Shown one piece after another: positions 33,540 through 44,182 of a stretch of 64,000 bases of DNA. The notes beneath the pieces were generated by a model. That model searched no databases. It worked only from the letters and a program-made list of their open reading frames with translations, and was not told where the DNA came from. Source of the stretch: Eretmocerus hayati (taxonomy: Eukaryota > Arthropoda > Insecta > Hymenoptera > Aphelinidae); NCBI GenBank assembly GCA_029851415.1, contig CM056743.1:92540501-92604500 (forward strand), read 5' to 3'. Within the stretch, counting starts at the first letter, position 1, and each line of letters starts with the position of its first letter. The translations under genes and the position numbers were made by a program.

Positions 33540-34857
33540 TTTTCCTGGCAGAAAATGTGCCTCTGCCCACGCTTTATTCATTCTTCTCTGCTCCTTCTTT
33601 CTGTTATTGGAATAGTCATTCACCTCCTGTGCTCGCCTTACTCGCTCTGCTTGAGTAATATAGACGCCTGCTTGACGCTCAGCTGTTGTGCGATAGCCTC
33701 TAATTGGACTCCAAGCTCTATCTACTACTTGTTGCGGCGGTGGCAGCGTCTTAATATTTGGACGTGGGTTTTCCTGGACCTGATGTTGTGGCTCGATTTC
33801 TATCTGTTACGCCTCTTGTCTGCGTATCTGAGGCTCATTACTCGGCAGTGGCGGCTCCTCCTCTATCTCTTCCACGATGACCTGATCACGTAATTGATGT
33901 TCTGGCGCGGAAAAATTAAAGTCGATTCGTAAATCTACAGATATACGACGCCGATAATTTTGTCTGCAAGGGGGTGGACCACGCTGCTGATTTCTTGCGC
34001 GTGATCTATCTTCTTGCAATCTTCTCACTAGAGCACGGCTTTCTGCTGCCCAACGATAAGCTGATCGTTGTATATGGTATTCTTGCGCGTGGATGTCCGC
34101 CTCGCGCTGCATCACAGCTTCTCCTCGGACTTGCAGCATCTCTTCACGATACTGCAACGATGAATGCAGCTGCTCCGCATTTTGTATAGCGCGTGGCAGA
34201 TCCACCGCGAATCTATCTAGCACTTCTTGCCTTTCATAACTCATGCGCCTTTCAAATTCTCGTTCCCGCAACTGCAAGAAATGTGCACGTTGACGTTTTC
34301 GGAGCGCAACACTGCACCTCTAAACCCAAACGTGTGTTTTTCACGGCCTCATCTAGCCCAGCCGCATAAGTTGCTGCATGAGCATCGGCGCGCGCTTTTC
34401 TCGCGAGCTGCTGCTCTTCGAGGAATTCAGGCGTCGGTGTTGTTGTTGTTGTTGCTACCGCGCGCGACTCTGCTTCTCGACGGCGCTTATCTTCTTCTTT
34501 CCATGGCTGTGCTATAGCTTTCAAGCTTTGCATAAGAGCTGATTTTTCTCTTACTCGTCGACGCGCATGAAATTCGGCGATGTCGTCTGCATTAATTTCT
34601 TCTTGTTTTTGACGCACAAGTGGCACAATCACGGGTACAACGGGGTTGTTTTGTGCTGGCACTATCACCTCATTGGTCATGGGGTTTTGAGCGTCCAAAA
34701 GCACATTTACCTCCACACTCTTTATATTATTTACACTGTCATTGTCCTGTACCCCACCATTATCCACGCGCGTATCAGAGTCATTATTTACACTTTCTTT
34801 TTTATTCTTACTGTCCTTCTCTAGCCACTTCAACACTGCCTCTTTTATAGGTCCCAT
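33540..34857 (-). pseudogene. third ORF, coiled-coil-like protein of unknown function
   Basis: Begins at an ATG at 34857 and runs to 34252, overlaps a second frame (34277-33807), and after an in-frame TAA continues in that phase to about 33540: some 430 codons with one shift and one stop. The product is highly charged, Glu/Arg/Gln-rich and predicted by eye to be mostly helical (REREFERRMSYERQEVLDRF, then SRALVRRLQEDRSRARNQQ). It has a proline-rich patch (PPPQQ), no Cys clusters, no signal peptide and no membrane segment. It sits between integrase and the 3' LTR, where other Gypsy lineages carry env, but nothing in it resembles an envelope protein. Function unknown; it may be an RNA-binding or assembly factor (inference only). 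Confidence 0.6.
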
Positions 34858-34907
34858 TTTAACACTTCTAGTCGCTTAGTTTTTAGCACTTCTAGTCACT
34901 TAGTTTT

Positions 34908-36660
34908 TTATCTCGATTTAATCACCTCAGTTTTAGATCGGGTACCTGGACCTTGTGATCGCGTGTGTTGTTGCTCGAGCTCGCGTGTGATGCGCTCACC
35001 TGTAGCTTCTTGCGCGCACTGGCGACTAATCTTCCGGTCGCGTGGCGCTGTTGCGGGGAGGGGAGACTCGCCGGCACTTGACGACGCCGACTCTTCTTTC
35101 TGCTGCTGATGCGATGATTGCTCGGGCCTATTATTTTCGGTCGTCTGATTTGATGCAACGCTTGCATATTTCAGATCTTTAGCGTGGACGGATGACTGTA
35201 ACTCAACTCCATCTTTCCATAATACGTAGACGTTTTCTCCTAGTTTCTTGCTGACTTCATATCGACCGGTGAATTTTTCTGCTAATTTTGCTGTGAAATT
35301 CTTCTCCGCTGATGACAATGGTCGATTCTTTTTCAATACCTTATCACCTATCTTAAATCTAACATCACGCTTTGATATATTATGATTCAATTTTCGCCTT
35401 TCGCTCGCTTCTTCAATCTTACTTATGGTAGAGTCGTGTACCTCGGGTAACTTATTCATACGATCTGACCAATTTTTTACTGATTCCTGAGAAACAATAA
35501 AATCTGACTTGAACTTTTCGTGTTGAATAGTGAATTTCTTCGGCTCATCGACTCGCGAGCGCTCATTTAATTGACTTGAATTCTGATTTTCTGAATTGCT
35601 TTCTATCTTATTTTCTAAATTCATTTCTGAACTAATTTCTGCTCCGTCTAAATCTTTTAATGACTCTATTAATTCGGCTTGGTTACCGTTCTTCCTGAAA
35701 TTTTTCAAGCTTTTCCCGAATATTTCCACGCACCTTCTCCATAATTTTGGCGCTTTAATCTCGCGTCCATAAATCATGAACGCTGGTGATTTTCCGGTCG
35801 AACTTGAAAAATTCGAATTCTGACAAAATTGAAATTGTTGAATATGCTTATTTCACTCTTTGTGGTTATCCGCAAATATTGCTATCATGGTCTTAATATC
35901 TCGATTGACTCGTTCAACCGGATTTGCTTGGGGATGGAAACTAGGGGTGAATTCATGCTCTATACCGTTTCCTTCGTAAGAATTTACTCATTAATTCATT
36001 TTTGAACTCTAACCCATTATCACTAATCAAAATTTCTGGTGTACCATAATGTGTACATAATACATTTTCAAGTGCATTCTGAACCGCTTGACCGGTCTTT
36101 TTACGTAATGGTACGCAGACTATATTATGGCTAGAAATACACTCGAAAATGAGTAAATATTCAAACTGTTCTCTCTCTTTTTCTCTCAAAACTCTCGATT
36201 TTGGGAATGGTCACATTAATTCCATTGCAATAATTTTCATCGGTCTGTCGACTGTGCGCGTACCCATCATACCTATTTGACCACGTTGATCTACCTTATA
36301 TAACGCGTAACTATCGCAATTTTTCACGTAGTTCGCGACGTCTAGATAAATTCCGGGCCAGTAGTACGACTGCTCGACCTTTCTATACGTTTTTTCTTTG
36401 CCCATATGACCGGCTGATGGCTCGTCGTGGCTTTCTTTAATCATTTTTGCGCGGTTTTCTCCTGGAACCACTAATTTCCACGCATCTAAATCATCAGTTA
36501 TCTCATTTAATTCGTGATCTGGCCTATATTTATAAATTCTACCATCCATAATTTTCCAATCTCTGCATCTTTTTGGATGTTTCAAATTTTCAAAGAATCT
36601 TTTGTTGTACCACTTATCTGATGTTTTCTCAAGAACTCCAACTGAACCGATATTCATCGT
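34908..36660 (-). pseudogene. pol: integrase of the Gypsy-class element
   Basis: Zinc-binding domain at about 36440-36310: HDEPSAGH gives the His pair, but the Cys pair reads CDSY, so the second Cys is replaced by Tyr. Core: after an in-frame TGA (36211-36213) comes FECISSHNIVCVPLRKKTG, then ILISDNGLEFKN with the second Asp, and, after a frameshift, SFHPQANPVERVNRDI with the catalytic Glu (about 35905). A further in-frame stop follows near 35852. The C-terminal frame (35777-34908) includes RFKIGDKVLKKNRPLS and KFTGRYEV, a GPY/F-like module, then a Ser/Gln/Arg-rich tail. Decayed, but family assignment is secure. Confidence 0.88.
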
Positions 36661-37277
36661 GTCGTCTTCAAACATTCTTGAGAGCGCATCAGGGACAACA
36701 TTAAGCGTTCCCTTGCGGTGGATCACGCGGAACGCATAACTCGCGAGGTCATGGAGCCATCTGCCTACGCGTCCTACTGGATTTTTGTTGTTGAACAGCC
36801 ACTGTAGCGCGCTGTGGTCTGTTACAACTGTAAATTTTTCTCCCTCAATATACGGCCTAAATTTTTCAATACTCCATTTAATAGCCAGACATTCTCGTTC
36901 TGTTACTAACCAAACTCTTTCTTGTTTTGAAAGTGATCGACTCGCGTAACAAACTACGCGTTCTTTGCCATCAACTTTCTGTGTAAGCATAGATCCTATC
37001 CCAGTGTCTGATGCATCAGTATGCAAGAACCATTCAGCGTCTGGAACCGGCATACTGAGCACGGGTGCAGATACTCATGCCTCTTTTAGCGCACAAAATG
37101 CTTTTTCCTGTTTCTCTTTCCACTCAAATTTCGCGTCTTTTTCCAATAAACGATTTATTGGCTCTACAATCGTCGCATAATTTCTGATAAATTTACTGTG
37201 CCATGATGTCATACCTGTGAATCTCTTCACTTGCTTGACATTTTTAGGCCTCGGATAATTTTTTACTAGCGATTCTG
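36660..37277 (-). pseudogene. pol: RNase H region of the Gypsy-class element
   Basis: Degrades the RNA strand of the RNA/DNA hybrid. Upstream of the domain is the RT connection (KNYPRPKNVKQVKRFTGM), then an in-frame TGA near 37075. RNase H motifs: HTDASDTGIGS (first Asp), RECLAIKWSIEKF (Glu) and VVTDHSALQWL (Asp), ending VPDALSRMF. The 5' side is cut by the inserted element: RT coding stops at 42749 on the far side of it. Confidence 0.9.
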
Positions 37278-37448
37278 CCTTGCTCGCTAACGCTCGCTCG
37301 GCTTCACTTTATTTGGTAAAATCAATAGTTTTGCGACATAAAATTGATTTCTATCATGTTCTGCAACTATTAAAACTATCAGTTGATAGAAAATTTTTGA
37401 CTATGATAATAATGAAAGTTCCGAGTTTTCTTTAAGAATTTTTCGATA

Positions 37449-37649
37449 TTATGAAGATACTCTTTTGAGTAGTTTTTTGACTAAAATGTCTAGTTGTTCT
37501 TCAGTTAAGGTGGCTGCAGTACTTTTTAATAAAACGTTTGTTTTAAGCGCAAATGGGCATGAACTATACTTAATTTTAACATCAGACATATTAAACCATT
37601 TGCGAATATATGGAGTCAACCACTCAAATCGTGAGCAAATTGACTTCAA
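37449..37649 (-). CDS. small open frame, hypothetical
   Basis: Minus-strand frame of 66 codons within the inserted element, protein-like in composition (ends LTEEQLDILVKKLLKR), but opening at TTG rather than ATG. No family recognised. The plus strand is also open here. Listed as a possible exon fragment of the inserted element only. Confidence 0.2.
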   Translation of the reverse strand: MKSICSRFEWLTPYIRKWFNMSDVKIKYSSCPFALKTNVLLKSTAATLTEEQLDILVKKLLKRVSS

Positions 37650-38203
37650 GAAATTGTTTTTGACTCACACGTAACCTTATGGGTCAGATGCGTTAAGATG
37701 AGCTCACGCGGTAACTATTCGTATGATTTTTGTTTTGACTAAGGAAACGGATCCTTGGCCATTTCCTAAAAATTGATACCAGGAAAATCATGGGTGAATC
37801 ATTATAATTTCTAAAAAATGAAAGTGAAAGTAAACAAGTAGCGTTGCAGCCAATGCTTGCGATGTGAGTAAGTATAGAGTTACATTTTTCAAATAACAAT
37901 TCGCTTTTATCAATGAAGTTCTTGATCAATGTCAATTCAATCAATTCGATTCAATTTCAATCATTTATCTCAACAAAATATTATGAAAAGAAATTTTTGT
38001 GGGAAAAAAAGGAAAAAAATGATGAGATAACTCAAAGATAACCAAAAGAAAAAAAGATGACCCAAAGATAACGTTTAGATAAGAAGATAATCTAAAGATA
38101 CTTTCAAGATAGTCTTGGATGATAAAATAGTTGGAGATATACAGTAAGTATTCAGATACACGCGTCAACATTGATCATAAAAGTCACTAGAGGGAGCTAA
38201 AGG

Positions 38204-38268
38204 TATATATACAAAGTTAAAGCGTGGAGAAAGGTCAGTCTGTTCCGACCCATCGAAGGGTGGAGTCG
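38204..38268 (+). promoter_or_regulatory. core promoter, copy 1 (TATA, initiator, DPE)
   Basis: TATATATA at 38204-38211, a perfect arthropod initiator TCAGTC with its A at 38237, and AGTCG (matches RGWYV) at 38264-38268. The TATA box lies 33 bp upstream and the DPE sits exactly at +28 relative to that A, the positions expected for RNA polymerase II in arthropods. The transcribed segment ends at a strong 5' splice site (GTAAGT at 38355) and carries a 27-codon ORF starting at 38269. Confidence 0.7.
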
Positions 38269-38431
38269 ATGCCGCTCCTGGTGATCAAGAAGTACTCCGA
38301 AAGCCAACCTCCAGGAGCTATGAGGTCAATTGAGTTATCACGAAGGAGTTGAACGTAAGTAATTACTTATAAAACATTTAAATATATAAATATTTAGACA
38401 TATAATTTTAATATATAGAGGGAGTTAAAAA

Positions 38432-38496
38432 TATATATACAATGTTAAAGCATGGAGAAAGGTCAGTCTGTTCCAACCCATCGAAGGGTGGAGTCG
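38432..38496 (+). promoter_or_regulatory. core promoter, copy 2 (TATA, initiator, DPE)
   Basis: Tandem copy of the previous feature, 228 bp downstream. TATATATA starts at 38432, TCAGTC has its A at 38465 and AGTCG is at 38492-38496, with spacing identical to copy 1. It is also followed by a 27-codon ORF and a GTAAGT splice donor at 38583. Confidence 0.7.
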
Positions 38497-38732
38497 ATGC
38501 CGCTCCTGGTGATCAAGAAGTACTCCAAGAGCCAACCCCCAGGAGCTATGAGGTCAATCGAGATATCACGAAGGAATTAAACGTAAGTAGTTATTTATAA
38601 AACATTTCGAAAACAGATATTCAAACAAATAATTTAAATAGTATATACCATTTATCCATCCCTATCTATCTATATTGATTTATTTATTATATTCCTGAAT
38701 AACAATGTAACTTTCATTTGGATTGATTTCAG

Positions 38733-39240
38733 CATATACCATAATGTACATCCTGCATCCTGCCGACTGTAATGAGAGGATGGAAAAGGAGAATGCAACC
38801 TCTAAAACTATCAAGAAACATATTGGGAAGCAGTTCTGGTAAGTTATCTTTAGAATTTTTTAAATATTTAATGAACAGTAGTATACTTGATTTCGTTAGA
38901 ACATTAACAAAATCGCATTAATTGTTCTAATGAATGCTTTACCACTCACCCCCCCTCTTTCATAATTTCATCAGATAAATTTACACATAAATACACACAC
39001 GCATTCACACACGCAATCCCTCACATGTATATATATATATATACACGTTTTCACACAAATTCCAATGATTTTATGGTGGAGGAATAATCTGCAATATTAC
39101 ATTTTCCATTCCACAGTGCCATTAAGGACGAATGGAAATGTATCCCGTTAGTCCATGGGATAACTAACTCGGCGAGAAATCAAGAAGCAAAATTGGGATG
39201 CCATCATTGTGGATTAAAGGACGGATTCCAGGTGATTTGA
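38733..39240 (+). CDS. candidate spliced gene: two exons, 72-residue product
   Basis: Exon A runs from a 3' splice site (GATTTCAG, exon at 38733) to a 5' splice site (GTAAGT at 38839); exon B begins after TTCCATTCCACAG at 39117. Joining them keeps one frame from an ATG at 38744 to a TGA at 39238-39240. The product is small, basic, with five Cys and a CHHC motif near its C-terminus (LGCHHCGLKDGF), so it may bind metal. Upstream lie the two promoter/first-exon copies. I do not recognise the family. A CAG/GTGATT junction at 39231 could also be a splice donor, in which case the protein would be longer. Its location inside an inserted repeat suggests a transposon gene rather than a host gene. Confidence 0.45.
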
Positions 39241-40199
39241 AATAATTCAAAAACATTCAATTCAGGTAATAACATATTTATTTTTATACTGTTTCTATAA
39301 AATTATGAAATTTACTATAAATTGTGAAATAAGAATATGTATACTGGATGACTTAATAAAATTCAACAGAGACGGGACATTTGCCCGTCTCTCCCCTCTC
39401 GTCTCCTCTCATTTCATAGGTTTAACTAGAATAAGTTTTACAAAATTTACAATGAATTAACAACAACGATATAATTATTTTCAAATTAAGGTTCGACATG
39501 ATTCAAATTAATTCCATTTCAATTCCGACGATTCTAATTAATTGCAAAATCATAAATAATTTCAAATCACGACCACGACGATAGGACAGAAATTTCAAGA
39601 ATGAGTAAATTTAACTTCAGAATTTTTGCCAATAAAAAAACGATGTGACTCCAACATACGAAGAATCCAATACTTGACTATCGCCTGCGGTAGGGTGCCT
39701 CACAAAAGTGCTGAGGTAATGTCAAGGATTCGGTGTTCTCATTAGCTGGCTGACGGATCCCATCAAAGGATTTCCGCTCAATTGAATCCCTACATATCTG
39801 AGTCATTCTACACGGAACCCTTGAAGGTCCCCTGTTAGTAAATGACTCATCCATAGATTTGTACATTCTCTTGGAATCGTGAAATTCTGGGCTACGAACG
39901 CACATACTCTGACAGCATTATCCATCGAGCAATAATTGAACGAAATAGAAAAAAAATTCTCCTGATAATAACTTTGAGAAGATTTTGCAATCAATTAAAA
40001 TCGTCATAAGAGATCAAAGTTTTCCTGTTTTTTCCAATACACTCACCAAAATGGAATAAGAGTAATGATAAAGTTTTTAGTAACTATTGTTGCAAAATGG
40101 ATTTTACACTAAAGAACACTAACAGTATTCATACAACACCATTGATGATTCAAAACAAACAAAAAATCACATCAATCATAATTAAAACACTTCAATTCA

Positions 40200-40665
40200 C
40201 ACTGATGAGAACGTTGCGGTGACTCGCCTAGGCCATGGCTCAAGAGTGATTAACTCCGCTGAGAGCGACCGAAGCGAAAAATTCAATACAAATTCATCAA
40301 CACCACACTCATCACATATATAGGCTTTAATGCAATCAACTGATCACACATAGCACTATTGAAACACTCACTTTACATTGATGAGAACGTTGCGGTGACT
40401 CGCCTAGGCCATGGCTCAAGAGTGATTAATTCCGCTGAGAGTGACCGAAGCGAAAAATCCAATACAAACTCTTCAACACCACACTCATCACATAAATGGG
40501 CTTTGATGCAATCAACTAATCACACATAGCACTATTGAAACACTCACTTCACACTGATGATAACGCTGCGGTATCTCGCCTAGGCCATGGCTCAAGACTT
40601 ATTAACTCCGCTGAGAGCGACCGAAGCGAAAAATCCAATACTGATTCATCAACACTTTACACACA
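40200..40665. repeat. 176-bp subrepeats, three copies
   Basis: GACTCGCCTAGGCCATGGCT recurs near 40219, 40396 and (as TATCTCGCCTAGG) 40573, each time followed by CTCCGCTGAGAG.GACCGAAGCGAAAAA and a CACATAGCACTATTGAAACACTCACT block. Spacing is 175-177 bp. Further copies lie in unit 2 (about 41745 and 41925) and, inverted, at 53330-53600. Confidence 0.85.
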
Positions 40666-41719
40666 ACAAGATAAGACACTCAAATCAATATAACAAACAA
40701 TCTAACAATTTCCATATTGCAACAATAGAAGTTTTATTCAAATGCAATAATAAAATCGTTTCAAATGATTATCAAATCTTTCAATAAGTATTCAATACAT
40801 AGTTGAAAAGATATTCAATATTCAACTAATTCCATAGTGAAATCACTCGATTATTTCAGAAAAAGTTATATATATCGAACCATCTAATGAATTCCAAACG
40901 AGACGAACATTTGTCCATCTCATCCCTTCCATATCCTTTCATTTCATAGGTTTAATTAAGATAAGTTCTACAGAATTTCAATATGATTTAAAAACGTTGA
41001 TAAGATACTTTTCATTGCGGTTCAATCAAATTAAATCATTTCTGTTTCAACTCCGACGATTTCAATTAATTGCGAAATCATAAATAATTTCAAATCACGA
41101 CCACGACGATAGGACAGAAATTTCAAGAATGAGTAAATTTAACTTTAGAATTTTTGCCAATAATAAATCGACGTGACTCCAACATACGAAGAATCCAATG
41201 CTTGACTATCGCCTGCGGTAGGGTGCCTCACAAGAGTGCTGAGGTAATGTCAAGGATTCGGTATTCTTCTTAGCGGACTGACGGATCCCATCAAAGAATT
41301 TCCGCCCAATTGGATCCCTACATATCTGACTCATTCTACACAGAACCCTTGAAGGTCCCCTGTTAGTAAATGACTCATCCATAGATTTGTACATTCTCTT
41401 GGAATCGTGAAATCCTGGGCTACGAACGCACATACTCTGACTGCATTATCCATCGAGCAATAATTGAACAAAATAGAAAAAAAATTCTCCTGATAATAAC
41501 TTTTAGCAGATTTTGCAATCAATTAAAATCGTCATTAGAGATCAAAGTTTTCCTTTTTTTCAATACACTCATTAGAATGGAATAACAAATGATAATAAAC
41601 TTTTTAGTAACCATTGTTGCCAAATGGAATTTACACTGAAGAACACTAACAGTCCCTCATACAACACCATTGGTGATTTAGAACACACAAGAAAACAAAT
41701 CATCACAATTAAGACACTT

Positions 41720-42010
41720 CAATCTACATTGATGAGAACGTTGCGGTGACTCGCCTAGGCCATGGCTGAAGAGTGTTCAACTCCGCTGAGGGGGACCGAA
41801 GCGAAGAATCCAATACAAACTCATCAACACTACACTCATCACATATATAGGCCTTCATACAATCAACTGATCACACAAAGCACTATTGAAAACTAACTTC
41901 ACACTGATGATAACGTTGCGGTAACTCGCCTAGGCCATGGCTAAAGAGTTATATTAACTCCGCTGAGAGCGACCAAAGCGAAAAATCCAAAACTGATTCA
42001 TCAACACTCC
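41720..42010. repeat. 176-bp subrepeats, two copies in unit 2
   Basis: Same CGCCTAGGCCATGGCT core near 41750 and 41929, with the GACCGAAGCGAA and GACCAAAGCGAA blocks after it. One fewer copy than unit 1. Confidence 0.85.
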
Positions 42011-42349
42011 ACACACAACATGATAAGACACTCAAATCAATATAACAAACAATCTAAGAATTTCCATATTGCAACAATAGAAATTTATTCATTCAAATTC
42101 ATTAATAAAATCTTTCTAAATAATTATCAAATCTTCTAAGGAGTACCCAATGCATAGTTGAAAAAATATTCAATAATCAACTTTTTTCAAGGTAAATCAC
42201 TCAAGTGTTTCAGAAAATTCATGTAAATTGAATAACGATTGAGTGATACCATCTCTAAAAAATTACACAGTACATTAAAAATCAATTACTCCAATTTATA
42301 CACCAAAAAAATTAAAATGTATAAAAAAATCACTCGGAAAAGTGAAAAC

Positions 42350-42565
42350 AACCGAAAAAAAGTAGAAATAATCAAAAAACGACTCAATAACTTGAGAATA
42401 ATCATGAGATAATCGAAAGATAAAAAGATGATCAAAAGATAACAATAAGATAAAAAGATAACTTTAAGATGATCATAGATTATCTTAGATGATCTCAGAT
42501 GATCTTAGATGATCTTAGATAATCTTAGATGATCTCAGATGATCTTAGATGATCTTAGATAATAA
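42350..42565. repeat. GATAA / TTAGATGATC-rich tract at the insertion's right end
   Basis: Dozens of short GATAA-type words grade into a regular TCTTAGATGATC decamer-like repeat (42470-42560). The mirror-image tract occurs at 52215-52380. It lies just inside the element end, which then has TAGACACTCGCGACACATAG and the GGCAACCCTGCTTACGATTT block. Confidence 0.8.
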
Positions 42566-42748
42566 GTACTTAGACACTCGCGACACATAGGGTCTATTGT
42601 CGCTCTCACAATACCAACTCATATTTTTTCCCGTCAAGTTGGCAACCCTGCTTACGATTTTACGTTGGCAGCCCTGCTCGGGGGGATCCGGACGGACGGG
42701 ATTTTGCCCGCGGCTTAATTATTGTAATAAAAATAAAAATTGCTTCTG

Positions 42749-44175
42749 TTTCCGCGGGATCGACTCTTGAACCGTGCTCGTCCACTATATATCCTAAAAA
42801 TTTAACTTCTTGCAAACAAAATTTACTCTTTTCTCTGTTGATCGTTAGACCTGCCCCCACGATTCTGTTTAATAATTTCTCCAGTAGCTCTAAATGTTGT
42901 TCAAACGTCTCTGTCACCAGGACAATATCGTCTAAATACCCGTATGCGTAAAGCTCTAGGTCACCTACAATTGAGTCAATTAATCTTCGAAAGCAGGGTC
43001 CAGCGTTAACTAAGCCCATAGGTAGCCTTTTGAATTGCCAGTGCCCTCTACCGGGAATTGTGAATGCGCAAATATTTCTCGAAATTTTTTTAAGCTTTAT
43101 CTGATGGTAGGCCATGGATAAGTCCAGCGTAGTTATATATTTCGCGTTCTTCAATTTCCTTAATATAGTGTCCATATAGGGTGTCGGATACGCATCTTTT
43201 TCAGCTAATGAATTGACTACTCGTAAATCTACTACCAATCTATGCCCTCCGTTCGCTTTTTTTACTAAAAATGCTGGGTTATTCCACGGACTATTTGATT
43301 TTTCAACTACATCTGCATCATATAATTTCTGAAATTCTGCATGCATTGTTTTTTCCATTTCATCCGATAACGGAAAATATCTCTGCTTTACTGGACGTGC
43401 ACTTTTCAAGAGTCGAATCTCGTATTCAATTAAATCATTTGCTTTCAAAAATTTCTCATTTTTATTCTGGTGAGGTAAACATTTATCTAAAACTCTTCTC
43501 AGTCTGTAAGCTTCGTAATCACTCAATTTTTTCAAACCTTCACCCCTCGATTGTGGCTCTTGCGCGTTTTTTGACGCTTCAGATTTCAACTCAATTTTTT
43601 CTTCCGATGATGTTGGAATTTCAGACTCTAAATTCATTTGATTTGGTGCTTCGATTGAAAATAATTCAAATGCAAATTTTTGCTTGTCCTTAAGGTCTGC
43701 GAATGTATATTCGTCACTATCACCTAAGATGTGCATCCCAAAGAGACGGATAGATTCAAGTCCCAAAATGAGATCTACAGGTAATGATGGCACGCTGAGA
43801 ATCGGCATATTTTTGCTTATCCCAGCTATCTCCAGGGGAGTGATCAATTCCCCAGCTATCTCTTCTAATTCTCCGTTCGCCATTTGAGCGTACAAAACAG
43901 TAGAGGGTTGGAGCGTAATACCAATTTGCCCTGCGATGTCTCGATACTTTCTGCCTATCACGGACCTAGCGGCTCCCGAATCTAATAATCCCTTCGATTC
44001 TATTGGACCAATTTTTACGTTGATCCAATATCGAAGATAATCTGTCGGTTTTGTCGTTTCAGGAACTTTGAAAATCGTAGTCGCGTCAACTTGAAAAGTA
44101 TTTGCAGTTTCTTGAGATTGTGATTGACTGGCTTCGCGAACTTTTGAGACTTGTTCGGAGGTAGCTAACGCAGTG
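42749..44175 (-). pseudogene. pol: protease and reverse transcriptase of the Gypsy-class element
   Basis: One open frame runs from overlap with the gag end to the insertion. Protease: LLDSGAARSVIG at about 43985-43950, the Asp-Ser-Gly-Ala active site, with LILGLESI later as the second conserved block. RT motifs in order: SPWNNPAFLVKK, GGHRLVVDLRVVN, YITTLDLSMAYHQIKL, FKRLPMGLVNAGPCF and YGYLDDIVLV (catalytic Asp pair near 42930), ending FLGYIVDEHGSRVDPAETE where the foreign DNA begins. It reads in a different phase from gag, with overlap, as in elements that make Gag-Pol by frameshifting. RT itself has no internal stop. Confidence 0.92.
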
Positions 44176-44182
44176 GTCTCAT

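Larger units (their letters stand above)
38190..38635 (+). repeat. tandem duplication of promoter plus first exon
   Basis: Two copies of about 225 bp (near 38190-38405 and 38415-38635) include AGAGGGAG, TATA, initiator, DPE, the exon and its GTAAGT donor. Each exon has an ORF starting MPLLVIKKYS and ending a few bases before the donor. Differences between copies within it are few and partly silent. Promoter-bearing tandem units of this kind are known from the 5' ends of some non-LTR retrotransposons. Confidence 0.8.
39365..42180. repeat. tandem duplication of a unit of about 1.3-1.5 kb
   Basis: Unit 1 (39365-40895) and unit 2 (40896-42180) share an ordered series of blocks: GAGACGGGACATTTG / GAGACGAACATTTG, TTTCATAGGTTTAA, ACGACCACGACGATAGGACA, CGCCTGCGGTAGGGTGCCTC, ACATACTCTGAC and the 176-bp subrepeats. 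Minus-strand frames of 75 and 63 codons are present in both units but with many amino-acid changes, so I do not take them as constrained genes. Confidence 0.82.
37278..42743. mobile_element. 5.47-kb insertion of unclassified type splitting pol
   Basis: Gypsy pol reads up to 42749 from the right and resumes at 37277 on the left. TTCTG flanks both sides (37273-37277, 42744-42748), and removing the insert plus one TTCTG leaves the pol frame uninterrupted, so this looks like a 5-bp target duplication. No terminal inverted repeats. The right end has a GATAA/GATGATCTTA-rich tract and a small hairpin (CGGGATTTTGCCCG), then an A-rich tail. The interior holds a duplicated promoter, candidate exons and tandem repeats. 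A partial inverted copy at 52080-54345 shares the right end. A GATAA-rich stretch also occurs near 38010-38120 in the same orientation, hinting at terminal direct repeats. Confidence 0.7.

Noticed and set aside
39678..41433. 75-codon minus-strand ORF present in both tandem units
   Set aside because: Nine or more amino-acid differences between copies of very similar DNA, and a disrupted third copy near 53900, argue against coding constraint. It is more likely unit sequence that happens to be open.
42660..42760. Canonical Helitron 3' end of the insertion
   Set aside because: There is a small hairpin (CGGGATTTTGCCCG), but it is followed by GGCTTA/GGCTTG rather than CTRR, and the insertion appears to have a 5-bp target duplication, which Helitrons do not make.
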